Positions 1 to 11,060 of a DNA stretch of 64,000 nucleotides are shown piece by piece. A program made the position numbers and the translations under genes. The notes beneath the pieces were generated by a model that made no database searches, was not told where the DNA came from, and worked only from the letters and a program-made list of their open reading frames with translations. Within the stretch, counting starts at the first letter, position 1, and each line of letters starts with the position of its first letter. Source of the DNA: Butyriboletus loyo. Its lineage: Eukaryota; Basidiomycota; Agaricomycetes; Boletales; Boletaceae. The stretch lies in assembly GCA_038093515.1 (NCBI GenBank), contig JBBPSI010000087.1:1-64000 (forward strand), in the 5' to 3' direction.

Positions 1-50
1 GAGCGTGGGAAAACGAGTGGCTGGGTACGCTTAGGGGTAAAACTGTAACA
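1..50 (-). repeat. B-family LTR, right end of a truncated copy
   Basis: The first 50 bases match the end of the reverse-oriented B LTRs elsewhere in the window (for example the last bases before 5,480 and 20,192) and stop at the same terminal ACTGTAACA. The rest of this LTR lies outside the window. It abuts gag sequence of the old gypsy copy, so it is another insertion into that element. Confidence 0.85.
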
Positions 51-70
51 CTCCTCCTGAAGGGACCCCA

Positions 71-497
71 TGTTATGGTAGTGGTATACTTTTTCCTTCC
101 ACTACCACTTGGACTACTACATTCACCTAGCCTTTTGCTAGTTCCCTTTGAATGGTAACAACCATTCCAGCTTAGTCACCCTTTCCCGCGCACGGACGCA
201 CTTTCCTTCATACTCCAGAAGCTTCTAGGGTATTCCGTCCTCATTTGTATTTTTGCTCTCGTGACCCGATTGGGAGCATGGTCTGTGCGCAGACCCCACC
301 AGTATATAAACCCAGTAGTTATACACTTGTAACTTATCTAGTTCTACACAGTCTACTGCTAGCAATTAGTTCACTTCCAGACTCTTAGTGTGCGCACTAA
401 GACATAGTCTGAGACTTCTCCCAGAATCGTCTCCCGAGTCCTGCGGCTACTCCAGAGTGCCGCCTAGTCGTTCTAGTTGTTAGCGCCAAGCGTAACA
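71..497 (+). repeat. Solo LTR, family A, TSD CCCCA
   Basis: The repeat begins TGTTATGG and ends AGCGTAACA, is 427 bp long, and matches the 3' LTR of gypsy copy 2 (29,285-29,711, also 427 bp) along its whole length. The 5-bp duplication CCCCA occurs at 66-70 and 498-502. It sits inside the gag of copy 1, just before the zinc-knuckle segment, so it came from a different element of the same family and later lost its internal region by LTR-LTR recombination. A TATA-like TATATAAA lies near 302. Confidence 0.92.
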
Positions 498-1346
498 CCC
501 CACAGCCATGGATGTGGATACAGTACGACTCACCCCTGTGCAAAGAGCTGAGCACATGAGGCAGAATAAATGCTTCATATGCCACCAAGTAGAGTGTCGT
601 ACCACCAACCATCCCCATTCCCCCAGAAATGACCAATCCTCCAGTAGCCCCCCTCACCCTCCCCAAAACCCCTAACAAACCCACACTGCTATCATCCTGC
701 CACCTGCACTGAAGCCCTCTCCTCTTGTTGATTACTTATCCGAGTTAAAAGGATGAGGCACCCAGCAAGACAATGTCTTGCAAGTACTCAGAGCTTGCTT
801 CAAAGAGGAAGCAAAAGAAACTGTTGCAACAGTCACAGCCAAAAGCTGGCCAAAGGATTTTTGAAAGAGAGGAAAGTTTCAACTTCTTTGCCTCTCCATA
901 CAATTGCCCCTGTATTAGTATCAAACCCCAAAGTGCAATCAATTTGTATTCCTATTTCTATCTTTACACATGAAGAAGGTCAAATTGTCAATACATTTGC
1001 CCTGGTGGATAGTGGCACAACAGGATGTTTCATAGATTGTGATCTAGTGAAATGAAGAGGGCTGGCTATGGAATGATTACCCAAGCTCCTCAAAGCTCAG
1101 AACGTAGATGGAACCAACAATCAAGGAGGAGTCATCCATCACAAAGTCACCATCTCCATCAGAGTAGGAGAAACCGAGGAAGAGCACAGCTTTCTAGTCC
1201 TCAACTGTGGCAAAGAAAACATGATCCTGGGGTTACCATGGCTTTGTGAAGCTAACCCAGTGATAGATTGGGCACTGACCATATTGATCTCCCAGATCAC
1301 ATCCAGAAGTCATGACATGACTCCCCGCAGGCAGTTGCCCAATGAT
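498..1346 (+). pseudogene. Gag zinc knuckle, gag-pol junction and protease relic (gypsy copy 1)
   Basis: Translation in shifting frames gives a CCHC-like knuckle (CFICHQVECRTTNHP) near 570-615, then the gag end where the stop is TGA at the same place as the TAG of copy 2. A protease follows with the active-site tripeptide DSG (ALVDSGTTGCFIDCDLV) near 1,000-1,050. Several in-frame stops and small indels make it non-functional. It ends exactly at the B LTR insertion at 1,347 and resumes for 39 bases at 2,132-2,170. Confidence 0.85.
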
Positions 1347-2131
1347 TGTTACAGTTTTACCCCTAAGTGTACCCTGCCACCCCCACTGTCCTGCAATGCC
1401 ACCCATTGCCCACTCCCCAGTTGCTAGTGGACACCATCCACTTTCCCAGTCTTTCCCAGACGTCTCAGTACCGCGATACTGAGACAGCCCCTATGTTGTC
1501 GCCCTGTTGGGCTGGACCTCCAGCTGAGCTGTCACGTCCCTCATTTCTTCTCCAATGACATTTGGTTCATCACGTGACTAGCATGTGACTAGATTACGAC
1601 GTGTCTTTACCTACACGCTGAGACCCATATCCAAGGGCTCTGCCATTCATGTCCCCTTTGCCCTGTGGGCCCCTCCTCATGGACATTATCACTTCGCATT
1701 CTGCTCTTCCCATTCATTGATGATGTTGCCATCTTACTCAGAGCTTTGCTCCCTCATTACTGGCACTTTGCCACTTCTTCATTTGCCATTATGACTCAAG
1801 TCGACTCATAACCCTTCGCCCTCACTGCCATGCACAGCTCGGTCTGTGCACAATACCTTACAGTATATATATACGTACTTAGACAGTACGAGCTCTCTAG
1901 CTAATTCTACGCATCTACCAAGTGCCTAGCAATCTAGCATTATACCCTTCCTGCCAATAGAGCCGATAAGAGCCTGCTCGATCTCGTCTGGTCACCACCA
2001 CATGACATCTTGCTGACACTTGCTCTGCAGAAGCCTGATAGCATTGTCTACGTGAGTTGGCCATCTTCCTGATTAGGCTCGAGCCCCTATTCAAGTGCTC
2101 GCTGCTAGTTGTTTCGCACATCAGCATAACA
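1347..2131 (+). repeat. Solo LTR, family B, TSD ATGAT
   Basis: Starts TGTTACAG and ends CAGCATAACA. The duplication ATGAT is at 1,342-1,346 and 2,132-2,136. It is 785 bp against about 820 bp for better-kept copies, with many CG to TG/CA changes, so it is one of the older B insertions. The gypsy reading continues directly across the two flanks. Confidence 0.92.
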
Positions 2132-2513
2132 ATGATACCTGGTACAGTACCTGGACTTGGACCCAGACTCTGTTAAGAAACAGAAGGACAGTCGAATGCT
2201 AGTCCCAACAGTCTCCACAAGCGGTTCCGCAACTGTTTCAGTACTACACAAAGTACTGGCAAGTGTGAACAAGGAGCTTCAAGCTTAATCCTCAACTGTT
2301 TCCAGCAAATAGACAAGTGGTTAAAGCTAGGGAATCCTAGCCCAAACCACAAGCCTTTTATATTACAAGGGAACATGCACAGACCAAGCAGTGCGTGAGA
2401 CTAATTACTATACAAGTACATATGAGAAGAAGTACAGGGTCAATGGAGATTAAATAGAAGTTGATGGCAATCAAAAAGAAGAGAAGCAAACAGAGATTAA
2501 ATACATGAGGCAT

Positions 2514-3880
2514 TGTTATAATCATAACATTTATTCGTACACTTTCATTTTGGACTTAGTTGTTTTGCTTCAACTTCACTTTCAAAGGTCACGTGACAAA
2601 GCACACGTGATCATGGGAACTTACATGTGATCTCCTGCTGACTAAGCATATGATGTCATGGCCTAGACCAGGCCTAGACTCTATGACGTCACGACACATG
2701 TATTTAATCTCCGTTTACTTCTCTTCTCTTTGATCGCCGCGCCTTGTGTGATTAATCACCGCTGTGCTTCTCTTCTTTTTTGATCCCTGTCGACCCTGTA
2801 GTCTAGCCATGTATAGTAGATCATCTCACACACAGCTTGGTCTGTGCGCACATCTGTACAATATATAAAGGCTCATGGTTAGACTAGGATTCCCTAGTTT
2901 TAACCACTTGTCTATTCACTGGCAACAGTTGAGGATTAAGTTGAGACTCCTAGTTCATACTTGCCAGGTACTTGTGTATACCTGCAACTGTAGTGGACCA
3001 CTTGTGGCAACGGTATTCGCACTAGCATTCAACTGTGCGTTGCTTGTGCAATGTTACAGTTTTACCCCTAAGCGTACCCCGCCACTCGTTTTCCCATGCT
3101 CACGCGTCCCCGCCGCCCCCACCGTCTTGCGATGCCGCCCATCGCCCGCTCCCCAGTCGCCTAGTGGACGTTATCCACTTCCCTGGTCGTTCCTGCAAGT
3201 CTCAGTGACGCTACACTGAGATAGCCCCTGTCTCGTCGCCCCGTCGGGCTGGACCTTCAGTTGAGCTGTCGCGTCCTTCATTTCTTAACCAATGACATTT
3301 GTTACATCACGTGACTAGCACGTGACTAGATTACGACGTGTCAGTACCTTCGCGTCGAGACCCGTATCCAAGGGCTCCGCCGTTCGCGCACCCTTCGCCC
3401 TGTGGGGCTCGCCTCATGGACATCGTCACTTCACCTTCAGCTCTTCTCATTCGTTGACGATGTCGCCTTCTTACTCGGAGCTTAGCTCCCTCGTTACCGG
3501 CACTTTGCCGCTTCTCCATTCGCCGTTATGACTCGAGTAGACTCATAACCCTCCGCCCTTCGCTGCCACGCACAGCTCGGTCTGTGCACGATACCCAGTA
3601 GTATATATACGAGTACTTAGAGAAGTACAGACTCTTTAGCTAATTCTACGCATCTACCAAGTGCATAGTAATCTAGCAATATACCCTTCTCTTGCCGATA
3701 AAGCCGATAAGAGTCTGCTCGATCTCGTCTGGTCGCCACCACTCAAGATCTCGCCGACACTTGCTTTGCAAGACACCCGATAGCGTCGTCTACGCGAGTC
3801 GGCTAGTTTCCTCATTAGGCTCGAGCCCCTATAAGTGCTCGCTTGCTAGCTATTGTGCGCTACCAGCGTAACACGCAACA
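2514..3880 (-). repeat. Solo LTR, family C, inserted in an older C LTR, TSD GGCAT
   Basis: Reverse orientation: begins TGTTATAATC and ends with CA at 3,879-3,880 after interruption by a B LTR. The duplication GGCAT is at 2,509-2,513 and 3,881-3,885. Its sequence keeps far more CpG than the C copy that hosts it, consistent with later insertion. About 540 bp without the nested B LTR. Confidence 0.9.
3052..3873 (+). repeat. Solo LTR, family B, innermost layer, TSD TGCAA/CGCAA
   Basis: Starts TGTTACAG and ends CAGCGTAACA, 822 bp, well preserved. The duplication reads TGCAA at 3,047-3,051 and CGCAA at 3,874-3,878, one transition apart. It landed within the last seven bases of the inner C LTR. It contains a TATA-like stretch near 3,602 followed by a small hairpin (GTACTT, loop AGAG, AAGTAC at 3,613-3,628). 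Confidence 0.92.
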
Positions 3881-4051
3881 GGCATGACATCATAGAGTCT
3901 GGGCCAGTCTAGACCATGTCATCATATGCTTAGTCAGCCTATGGTCACATGTATTATCCCACAATCACGTGCATTTAGTCATGTGACCTTTTGAACAAAA
4001 AATGGTGAAGTCCGAACACAAAAGTCTGTTGTAAGAGATACAATTATAACA

Positions 4052-4661
4052 GACTCTAAGATAGCCAAGCTCTGGAAGAAGCGACTGGACACTTCAGCGC
4101 AGAATGCATACTCTATCAGAAAAGCCACCATTGCCACTGAAATTGCCTCCCAAGAAGTCAAGAAGGAAGTGACCCTTCCTGCTCCATTTAAAGCATTCAC
4201 TGATGTCTTCGAAAAGAAGAATACCAAAGAATTACACCCATCCTGATCCTTCAATCATGCCATTGACCTTGACAAAGACTTTGTTCTGAAAGTCACCAAG
4301 GTATACCTGCTCAACCTGAGGGAGTCAGAAGCATGCAAGGCTTTCATTGAGGAACACCTGAAAACCGGCAAGATCACCCCTTCCAAGCCTCCTCAAGCAG
4401 CCCCCTTCTTCTTTGTTTCAAAGAAGGATGGCTTGCTACGACCCTGCCAGGACTACCAGTATTTGAACTCTCACATGGTAAAAAATGCTTATCCCCTTCC
4501 CTTGATCTCTGACCTTGTTGATCATCTCAAAGGATTGAAAATCTTTACCAAAATGGACATCAGGTGGGGATATAACAATGTCCTCATCAAACCAAACAAC
4601 CAATGGAAGGTGGCATTCATTACCCCCCAAGGGTTATTTGAACCAATGGTGATGTTCTTCA
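4052..4661 (+). pseudogene. Reverse transcriptase N-terminal half (gypsy copy 1 relic)
   Basis: The segment aligns by eye with 24,507-25,115 of copy 2. Recognisable RT text includes [19 protein letters not shown] and [15 protein letters not shown], with an in-frame TGA near 4,243 and frame changes. It breaks off at the B LTR inserted at 4,662 in the middle of the fingers/palm region. Confidence 0.88.
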
Positions 4662-5480
4662 TGTTACGCTGATAGCGCACAATAACTAGCAGCGAGCACT
4701 TGACTAGGGGCTCGAGCCTAATGAGGAAAGTGGCCGACTCGCGTAGACGACGCTATCGGGCTTCTGCTGAGCAAGTGTCTTCGAGATGTCGAGTGGTGGC
4801 GACCAGTCGAGATCGAGTAGAGACTTATCGGCTCAATCGGCAGATGGGGTATACTGCTAGATTACTATGCACTTGGTAGATGCGTAGAATTAGCTAAAGA
4901 ACTCGTACTAGCCTAAGTGCGAGTATATATACTAATAGATATCGTGCACAGACCGAGCTGTGCGTGGCAGCAAGGGCAAGGGGTTATGAGTCGACGTGAG
5001 TCATAACGGCGAAGGGTGGAGCGGCAAAGTGCCGGTAACGAGGGAGCGAAGCTCTGAGTAAGGTGGCGACATCGTCAGCGAATGAGAAGAGCAGAAGACG
5101 AAGTGATGATGTCCACGAGGTGCGGCCCACAGGGCAAAGGGGACGCGAACAGCGGAGCCCTTGGATACGGGTCTCGACACGAAGGTACTGACACGTTGTA
5201 ATCTAATCACGTGCTAGTCACGTGATGCAAGAAATGTCATTGGTCAAGAAAAGGAGGACGCGACAGCTCAACTGTGGGTCCGGCCCAACGGGGCGACAAG
5301 ACAGGGGCTATCTCAGTGTAGCGACACTGAGACTTGCAGGAACGACCGGGGAAGTGGATAACATCCACTAGGTGACTAGGGAGCGGGCGATGGGCGGCAT
5401 CGCGAGACGGCGGGGGCGGCGGGGACGCGTGAGCGTGGGAAAACGAGTGGCGGGGTACACTTAGGGGTAAAACTGTAACA
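4662..5480 (-). repeat. Solo LTR, family B, TSD CTTCA
   Basis: Reverse orientation: starts TGTTACGCTG, ends ACTGTAACA, 819 bp. The duplication CTTCA is at 4,657-4,661 and 5,481-5,485, and RT coding text resumes right after it. High CpG content marks it as comparatively recent. Confidence 0.93.
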
Positions 5481-5862
5481 CTTCAGACTTTGCAACTCCC
5501 CTGCCACATTCCAGGTGCTAATGGATCATATCTTTGGCAAATTATGGCTGAAGGATGGCTCATCATTTACATGGACGACCTCCTGATCCATTCCACTATA
5601 ACAAAAGAACATGAAGAGCAGACAATCTGAGTTCTGCAAAGACTCTGTGAGCACAAGCTATTCCTCAAGTTGGAAAAATGCTCATTCAACTGTGACGAGG
5701 TAGAGTACCTTGGAATGATGGTCCAGGAAGGACAGGTCAAAATGGATCCAATGAAGTTGAAAGTGATTCGTGAATGGAATCTGCCTACTTCTGTGAAAGC
5801 AGTCAGATCCTTCATTGGATTCTGCAATTTCTATCACAGGTTAATCAAGGATTCTCTGCTAT
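5481..5862 (+). pseudogene. Reverse transcriptase C-terminal part with YMDD box (gypsy copy 1 relic)
   Basis: Continues the RT relic with IIYMDDLLIHS near 5,557-5,590 and VEYLGMMVQEG near 5,700, which correspond to the catalytic box and the thumb of copy 2. A stop occurs shortly after the YMDD box. It ends at the C LTR at 5,863. Confidence 0.88.
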
Positions 5863-6397
5863 TGTTACGGGCAACGTGCAGTTGAATGCTAGCACGTAGT
5901 ACCTTTCACAGGCGGTCCACAACAATTGCAGGATACACAAGTTCCTGGCAGATGTAAACTGGAGTCTCAACTTAATCCTCAACTGTTGCCAGCAAATAGA
6001 CAAGTGGTTAAAACTAGGGAATCCTAGTCTAACCACGAGCCTTTATATATTGTACAGACATGCGCACAGACCAAGCTGTGCGTGAGAGGAACTACTATAC
6101 ATGGCTAGACTACAGGGTCAATGGGGATCATAAAGAAGAGAAGCGCAACGGTGATTAATCACACGAGGCGTGGCGATCAAAGAGAAGAGAAGTAAACGGA
6201 GATTAAATACATGTGTCGTGACATCATAGAGTCTAGGCTTGGTCTAGGCCATGACATCATATGCTTAGTCAGCAGGAGATCACATGTAAGTTCCCACGAT
6301 CACGTGCATTGAGTCATGTGACCTTTGAAAGTGAAAGTTGGTTCAAAACAACTAAGTCCAAAGTTTGAATGTACAAATAAATGTTATGATTATAACA
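5863..6397 (+). repeat. Solo LTR, family C, TSD GCTAT
   Basis: Starts TGTTACGGGC and ends ATGATTATAACA, 535 bp. The duplication GCTAT is at 5,858-5,862 and 6,398-6,402. This is the clearest complete reference copy of family C in the window. Confidence 0.93.
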
Positions 6398-7235
6398 GCT
6401 ATCACCAAACCCCTTCATGACCTCACAAAGAAGGGGGTTCCCTGGGCTTGGACACTGGCCTGTGAATGAGCCTTCCGAGCAATCAAACAATTATTCCTCT
6501 GACAACCTGTCCTCTCTATGCCCAATGTCACTAAGCTGTTTTCTATCATGACTGACACCTCCCTCACTGTGACTAGGCTGTCCTTATGCAAAAGACAGGA
6601 ATGGTGACCTTTATCCCTGCACCTATCTCTCAAAGATGCTTTCCCCTGCTGAGCAAAACTATGACATCTACGACCAGAAACTCCTGGTGGTCATTCATGC
6701 CCTTGAAGAGTGGCATTACTATCAGGAACAGGGCATCAGGTGGAAGTTCTGACCAATCACAAGAATCTCACCTACTTCTGCCAACCCAACAAACTGTCCT
6801 GTTGACAGGTGTGGTGGCTGATGTTTCTTCAAGATTTCAACCTCCACTTCCATCACGTTCCAGGAACCCAGATGGGTCCTGCAGATCCTTTGTCTAGATA
6901 GGATGATGTGGACACATCCATGGATAACCAGGAGGTCACTCTTCTACCTGACACATTGTTTGTGTGAAAGCTCAATCTTGCTCTTGCCGAGAAGATAGCT
7001 GCCTCTACCCCCGGGGATCCCCTTGTTAACTGGTATATGCAGGCCTTGTATGAAGATTTGCCCCTCTTCCCCAAAATGAATGCCAGTGACTGGGACTTTG
7101 ACAGAAAAGAGTTGTATTTCTGCAAAAAGTGGTACATCCTGGAAGCAGCCTGCACCAACCTCATATGATCCCTGCATGAGAGCACTGCTGGCAGCCATGG
7201 TGGCATCTTTTGCACTCAGAACCTGGTGCAGCGGG
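6398..7235 (+). pseudogene. RNase H and connection domain (gypsy copy 1 relic)
   Basis: Matches 25,500-26,320 of copy 2: the text around the RNase H ([20 protein letters not shown]) and the segment before the integrase zinc finger can be followed with several frame changes and stops. It is cut at 7,236 by a B LTR at the start of the integrase HHCC region. Confidence 0.82.
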
Positions 7236-8054
7236 TGTTACAGTTTTACCCCTAAGCGTACCCCGCCACTCATTTTCCCACACTCATGCGTCCCCACCGC
7301 CCCCACCGTCCCACGATGCCGCCCATCGCCTGCTCCTTAGTCGCCTAGTGGACGTTACCCACTTCTCCGGTCGTTCTGTGAGTCTCAGTGATGCTACACT
7401 GAGATAGCCCCTGTCTCGTTGCCCCGTTGGGCCGGACCCTTCAGTTGAGCTGTCGTGTCCCTCTTTATTTGACCAATGACATTTCTCGCATCACGTGACT
7501 AGCACGTGATTAGATTATGACGTGTCGTACCTTCGCGTCGAGACCCGTATCCAAGGGCTCTGCCATTCGTGTCCCCTTTGCCCTGTGGGCCGCACCTCGT
7601 GGACATCATCACTTCATCTTCTGCTCTTCCTATTCGTTGACGATGTCACCACTTTACCCAGAGCTTCACTCCCTCGTTACTGGCACTTTGCTGCTCCACA
7701 TTTCATGGTTATGACTCGATGCAACTCATAACCCTTCACCCTCGCTGCCATGCATAGCTCAGTCTGTGCACCATATCTATTAGTATATATACCAGCGTAC
7801 TTAGCATAGTATGGACTCTCTAGCTAATTCTACGCATCTACCAAGTGCATAGTAATCTAGCAGTATACCCCATCTGCCGATTGAGCCAATAAGTCTCTAT
7901 TCGATCTCGACTGGTCGCCACCACTCGATATCTCAAGACACTTGCTCAGCAGAAGCCCGATAGTGTCATCTACGCGAGTTGGCCACTTTCCTCATTAGGC
8001 TCGAGCCCCTAGTCAAGTGCTCGCTGCTAGTTATTGTGCGCTATCAGCATAACA
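7236..8054 (+). repeat. Solo LTR, family B, TSD GCGGG
   Basis: Starts TGTTACAG, ends CAGCATAACA, 819 bp. The duplication GCGGG is at 7,231-7,235 and 8,055-8,059. A C LTR begins at the very next base (8,060), so the two insertions share one target. Confidence 0.92.
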
Positions 8055-8059
8055 GCGGG

Positions 8060-8595
8060 TGTTATGAGGCCAAGCAACGCATGGTCGAATGCCAGTATGA
8101 ATACGTGTCCACACGAGGTCCCAACAGCAGTTGCAGGTCTACACAAAGACCTGGCAAGAGTGATCAAGGAGTTCTAGCTTAGTCCTCAACTATTTCTAGC
8201 GAATAGACAAGTGGTTAAAACTAGGGAGTCCTAGTCTAACCACGAGCCTTTATATATTGTACAGAGATGTGCACAGACCAAGCTGTGCGTGAGACAAACT
8301 ACTATACATGGCTAGACTACAGGGTCGACGGGGATCAGAAAGAAGAGAAGCACAGCAGTGATTAACCACACGAGGCGTGGTGATCAAAGAGAAGAGAAGT
8401 AAACAGAGATTAAATACATGTGTTGTGACATCATAGAGTCTAGGCCTGGTCTAGGCCATGACATCATATGCTTAGTCAGCAGGAGATCACATGTAAGTTC
8501 CCACGATCACGTGCGCTATGTCACATGACCTTTGAAAGTGAAGTTGGAACGAAATGACTAAGTCCAAAGTTTGAATAAATGTTATGATTACAACA
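8060..8595 (+). repeat. Solo LTR, family C, TSD GCGGG/GTGGG shared with the adjacent B LTR
   Basis: Starts TGTTATGAGG and ends GATTACAACA, 536 bp. Flanks are GCGGG (8,055-8,059) and GTGGG (8,596-8,600), one C to T change apart. The integrase text resumes at 8,596. Confidence 0.88.
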
Positions 8596-9801
8596 GTGGG
8601 ACTATTGGTGGCCAGGGATGGCCTCCCTAATTCGCTGATTGTCTTGGGCTGTGCTGTTTGTCAAGTGAACAAGGTCAACACCCACCCAACAGTTCCACCT
8701 CTTACCCCATTGACCAGTGTGGCTATGTGCCCCTTTGAGCAAGTGTTGGTGGATCTGATCACTGGACTGCCCTTGTCCCTTGGATATGATTCTGTCATGG
8801 TCATGGTAGACCATGGGCTTACAAAGGGGGTAATTTATTCCCCTTGTCACAAAGATATCGATGTGGCAGGAGTTGCCAAGTTATTTTTCAAAACCATATT
8901 CCTCTGATTTGGGCTTCACTCTTGGTGTATCTCTGATCAAGGCCCACAATTCGCCTCTGCCTTTGCCAGAGAACTTTCCAGACTTCTTGATTATAATCTT
9001 GCCCTCTCTTTGGCATATCACCCCCAGACCAACAGAGAAATGGAACAGGTCAACCAAGAACTGGAAACTTACCTTAGAATCTTCTGCAATGGACACCTGG
9101 AGTGATGGGCTGAACTCCTTCCTATGGCAGAATTTTCCTACAACTCAATGCCCCACTCATCCACAAACAGGACCCCATTCTCTCTGATGGTTGGATATGA
9201 ACCAAGGTCTTATCCTCCAATCAGGAAGACATTCCTCCCTGCCCTCAAGTCACAACTAAGGGAACTGATGGGAGCATGAATGGAAGCTCTAGAAGCTCAT
9301 GTAAAGGCACAATAGCTGATGAAGGAACAGATCTCTTCCAAGTTCCACCCCTGGAAAGTAGGCAATAAGGTATGGTTGGAAGGACAAAACCTTAAACTCA
9401 GGTACCCATCGAAGAAGCTAGCCCCTAGATGGGAAGGACCATTCAAGATCACACAGGTGGTCTCCCCTGTGGCATACAGGCTCTGACTACCCCCAACATG
9501 GAAGATCCATGATGTCTTTCACACATCCCTCCTGACTCCTTCTTGTGAAACTGCAGAGCATGGTCTGAATTTCACAAACCCCCCTCCAGAAAAGATTGAC
9601 AGAGATGGAGAGTATGAGATCAATAAGATCTTATCATACCAAGGCTCAAAAGGGCAATAGCAGTTTTTGGTATCCTGGAAAGGATACTCCACAGCAGAAA
9701 ATACCTGGGAACCAAATGGGAACCTGGTCCATGCACAGGCATTGCTTCAAGCATATAAGCTACACCATCCCAAGAACTTCCCTTCTCCATCCTCCTGGTA
9801 G
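8596..9801 (+). pseudogene. Integrase and chromodomain (gypsy copy 1 relic)
   Basis: Follows copy 2 from the HHCC finger (GCAVCQVNKVNTHPT) through the first Asp region (VDLITGLPLSLGYD), the middle Asp and last Glu regions, the GPF module ([15 protein letters not shown]) and a chromodomain-like end ([19 protein letters not shown] near 9,660-9,720). Many stops. Unlike copy 2 it has no LTR in the integrase, so the D LTR at 26,497 entered copy 2 independently. Confidence 0.88.
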
Positions 9802-11024
9802 AAAACAAAAAAGGCCATTCCTCCCACATAAAACAATGCTTTTCTCCTGTCTCAGCCACCCATCTGATCCTCTTGTCTCCCAGTCTCATCCCACCGCGTT
9901 CTTTATGCTGCCATTTTAGAAAACCTCATCACCACTTTCACACTGGAGCAGTGCATGGATTTCACAGGAGACTATGTCCTCCACACCCTCACCTCTCTAT
10001 ACCGCTCCTATGCATTGGCTTGCACCATCCACACCTGCCTCTGTCCTGACAACCAACCCCCATCTATGCTGCCGCTCTGGAGACCTCCTTAATGGAAGCC
10101 AGAAGCTACACCTTCAACATCCTCCATGCAGAAGGATTTGGATATGTTGTTGACCAGTTACTCCCAGGTATCCTGGCCCCCATCCTCCACCCTAACCTCA
10201 TTGCTCTTGCCCCTCATGAGAGGGAATTTTATTTTCAGTCCACCAACTGCATCACATTTCTCCATCCCACTGCTTGTGGACCCAATCCCCCTGCTTGCCC
10301 TGCCACAGCAGGATCTCCTCTGCCTGTCCCAGTTCCTGTGCTGTCCACATGAAGCTCACCAGCTACCACCCTGGTAGCTGACTCATCACGTGAAACCACT
10401 GGCGAATCCCTGGAGTCCTTTTGGACTGACATTGACAAGCCCCAGATTGCTCATTGACACTCCCCCTTACTGCCTCGCACTGTGCATTGCCAACCTCGCC
10501 ACCCACTTCTCCAGATTGGCACTATCCCCAGAACTGTTACCCTTACTGCCGCCAGGAGGGGAATCACTGCCAGGGCAGAACAGTCTGCCACTCCCCAACC
10601 CCCCTCCAGACACAGAACTCCCACCATCCAACTCATCCCTCTGATCTCCTCCCCTCTTGCCTCTTGTGACCCCCCTCCTGCATATCTCACCACCCACAGC
10701 ACCCATACCACCCCTATCGTCCTGGATGACAGATCCCCTGGGGCCAGCCCTGGCCCTTCTCAACCTCATCTTGTCCACTCCCAACTCTGCTTTGAGTGTG
10801 GGACCATTAGGCATTTCTGTCATAATCTCCCAAACTACACCTGCCCTTTCTGTCACCGGATTGCCTCGGGTCATATTCAGGAGTTTTGTCCTGAACAGGT
10901 CTGTGGGTTATGTGGTGGAATCGGCCATATTGTTGCCAACTGCACATTCCACAATGATGCCTGGGTGGATCTCAATGCCGATGATGCTTATGACTATGAT
11001 GTCAATGAGGGGGTGTCCCAGTGA
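9802..11024 (+). pseudogene. Relic of the element's third ORF (zinc-knuckle protein downstream of pol)
   Basis: Collinear with the intact 412-residue ORF at 27,995-29,233. The start codon is lost. The N-terminal text (FTGDYVLHTLTSLYRSYALA) and the C-terminal cysteine modules (CFECGTIRHFCHN, CPFCHRIASGHIQEFC, CGLCGGIGHIVANC) remain readable, and the last 180 residues are still open at 10,482-11,024. Presence in two independent copies shows that the ORF is a true part of the element. Confidence 0.85.
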
Positions 11025-11060
11025 AGAAATGTTGAAAGAAGTGGAGTTGGAGTCTCCACC

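Larger units (their letters stand above)
2171..4051 (+). repeat. Solo LTR, family C, interrupted by two further LTR insertions, TSD GACTC
   Basis: The outer C LTR starts TGTTAAGAAA at 2,171 and ends ACAATTATAACA at 4,051. The duplication GACTC is at 2,166-2,170 and 4,052-4,056, and the gypsy pol reading continues across it. Without the nested insert (2,514-3,885) it is about 509 bp, near the 535 bp of other C copies. It is strongly diverged and probably the oldest of the C copies. Confidence 0.9.

Noticed and set aside
1585..1794. Repeated short ORFs of 60-70 residues beginning MTRLRRV..., found in most B LTR copies
   Set aside because: They recur because the LTR is repeated, carry variable stops, lie within the LTR, and resemble no protein. 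They are chance frames of the repeat.
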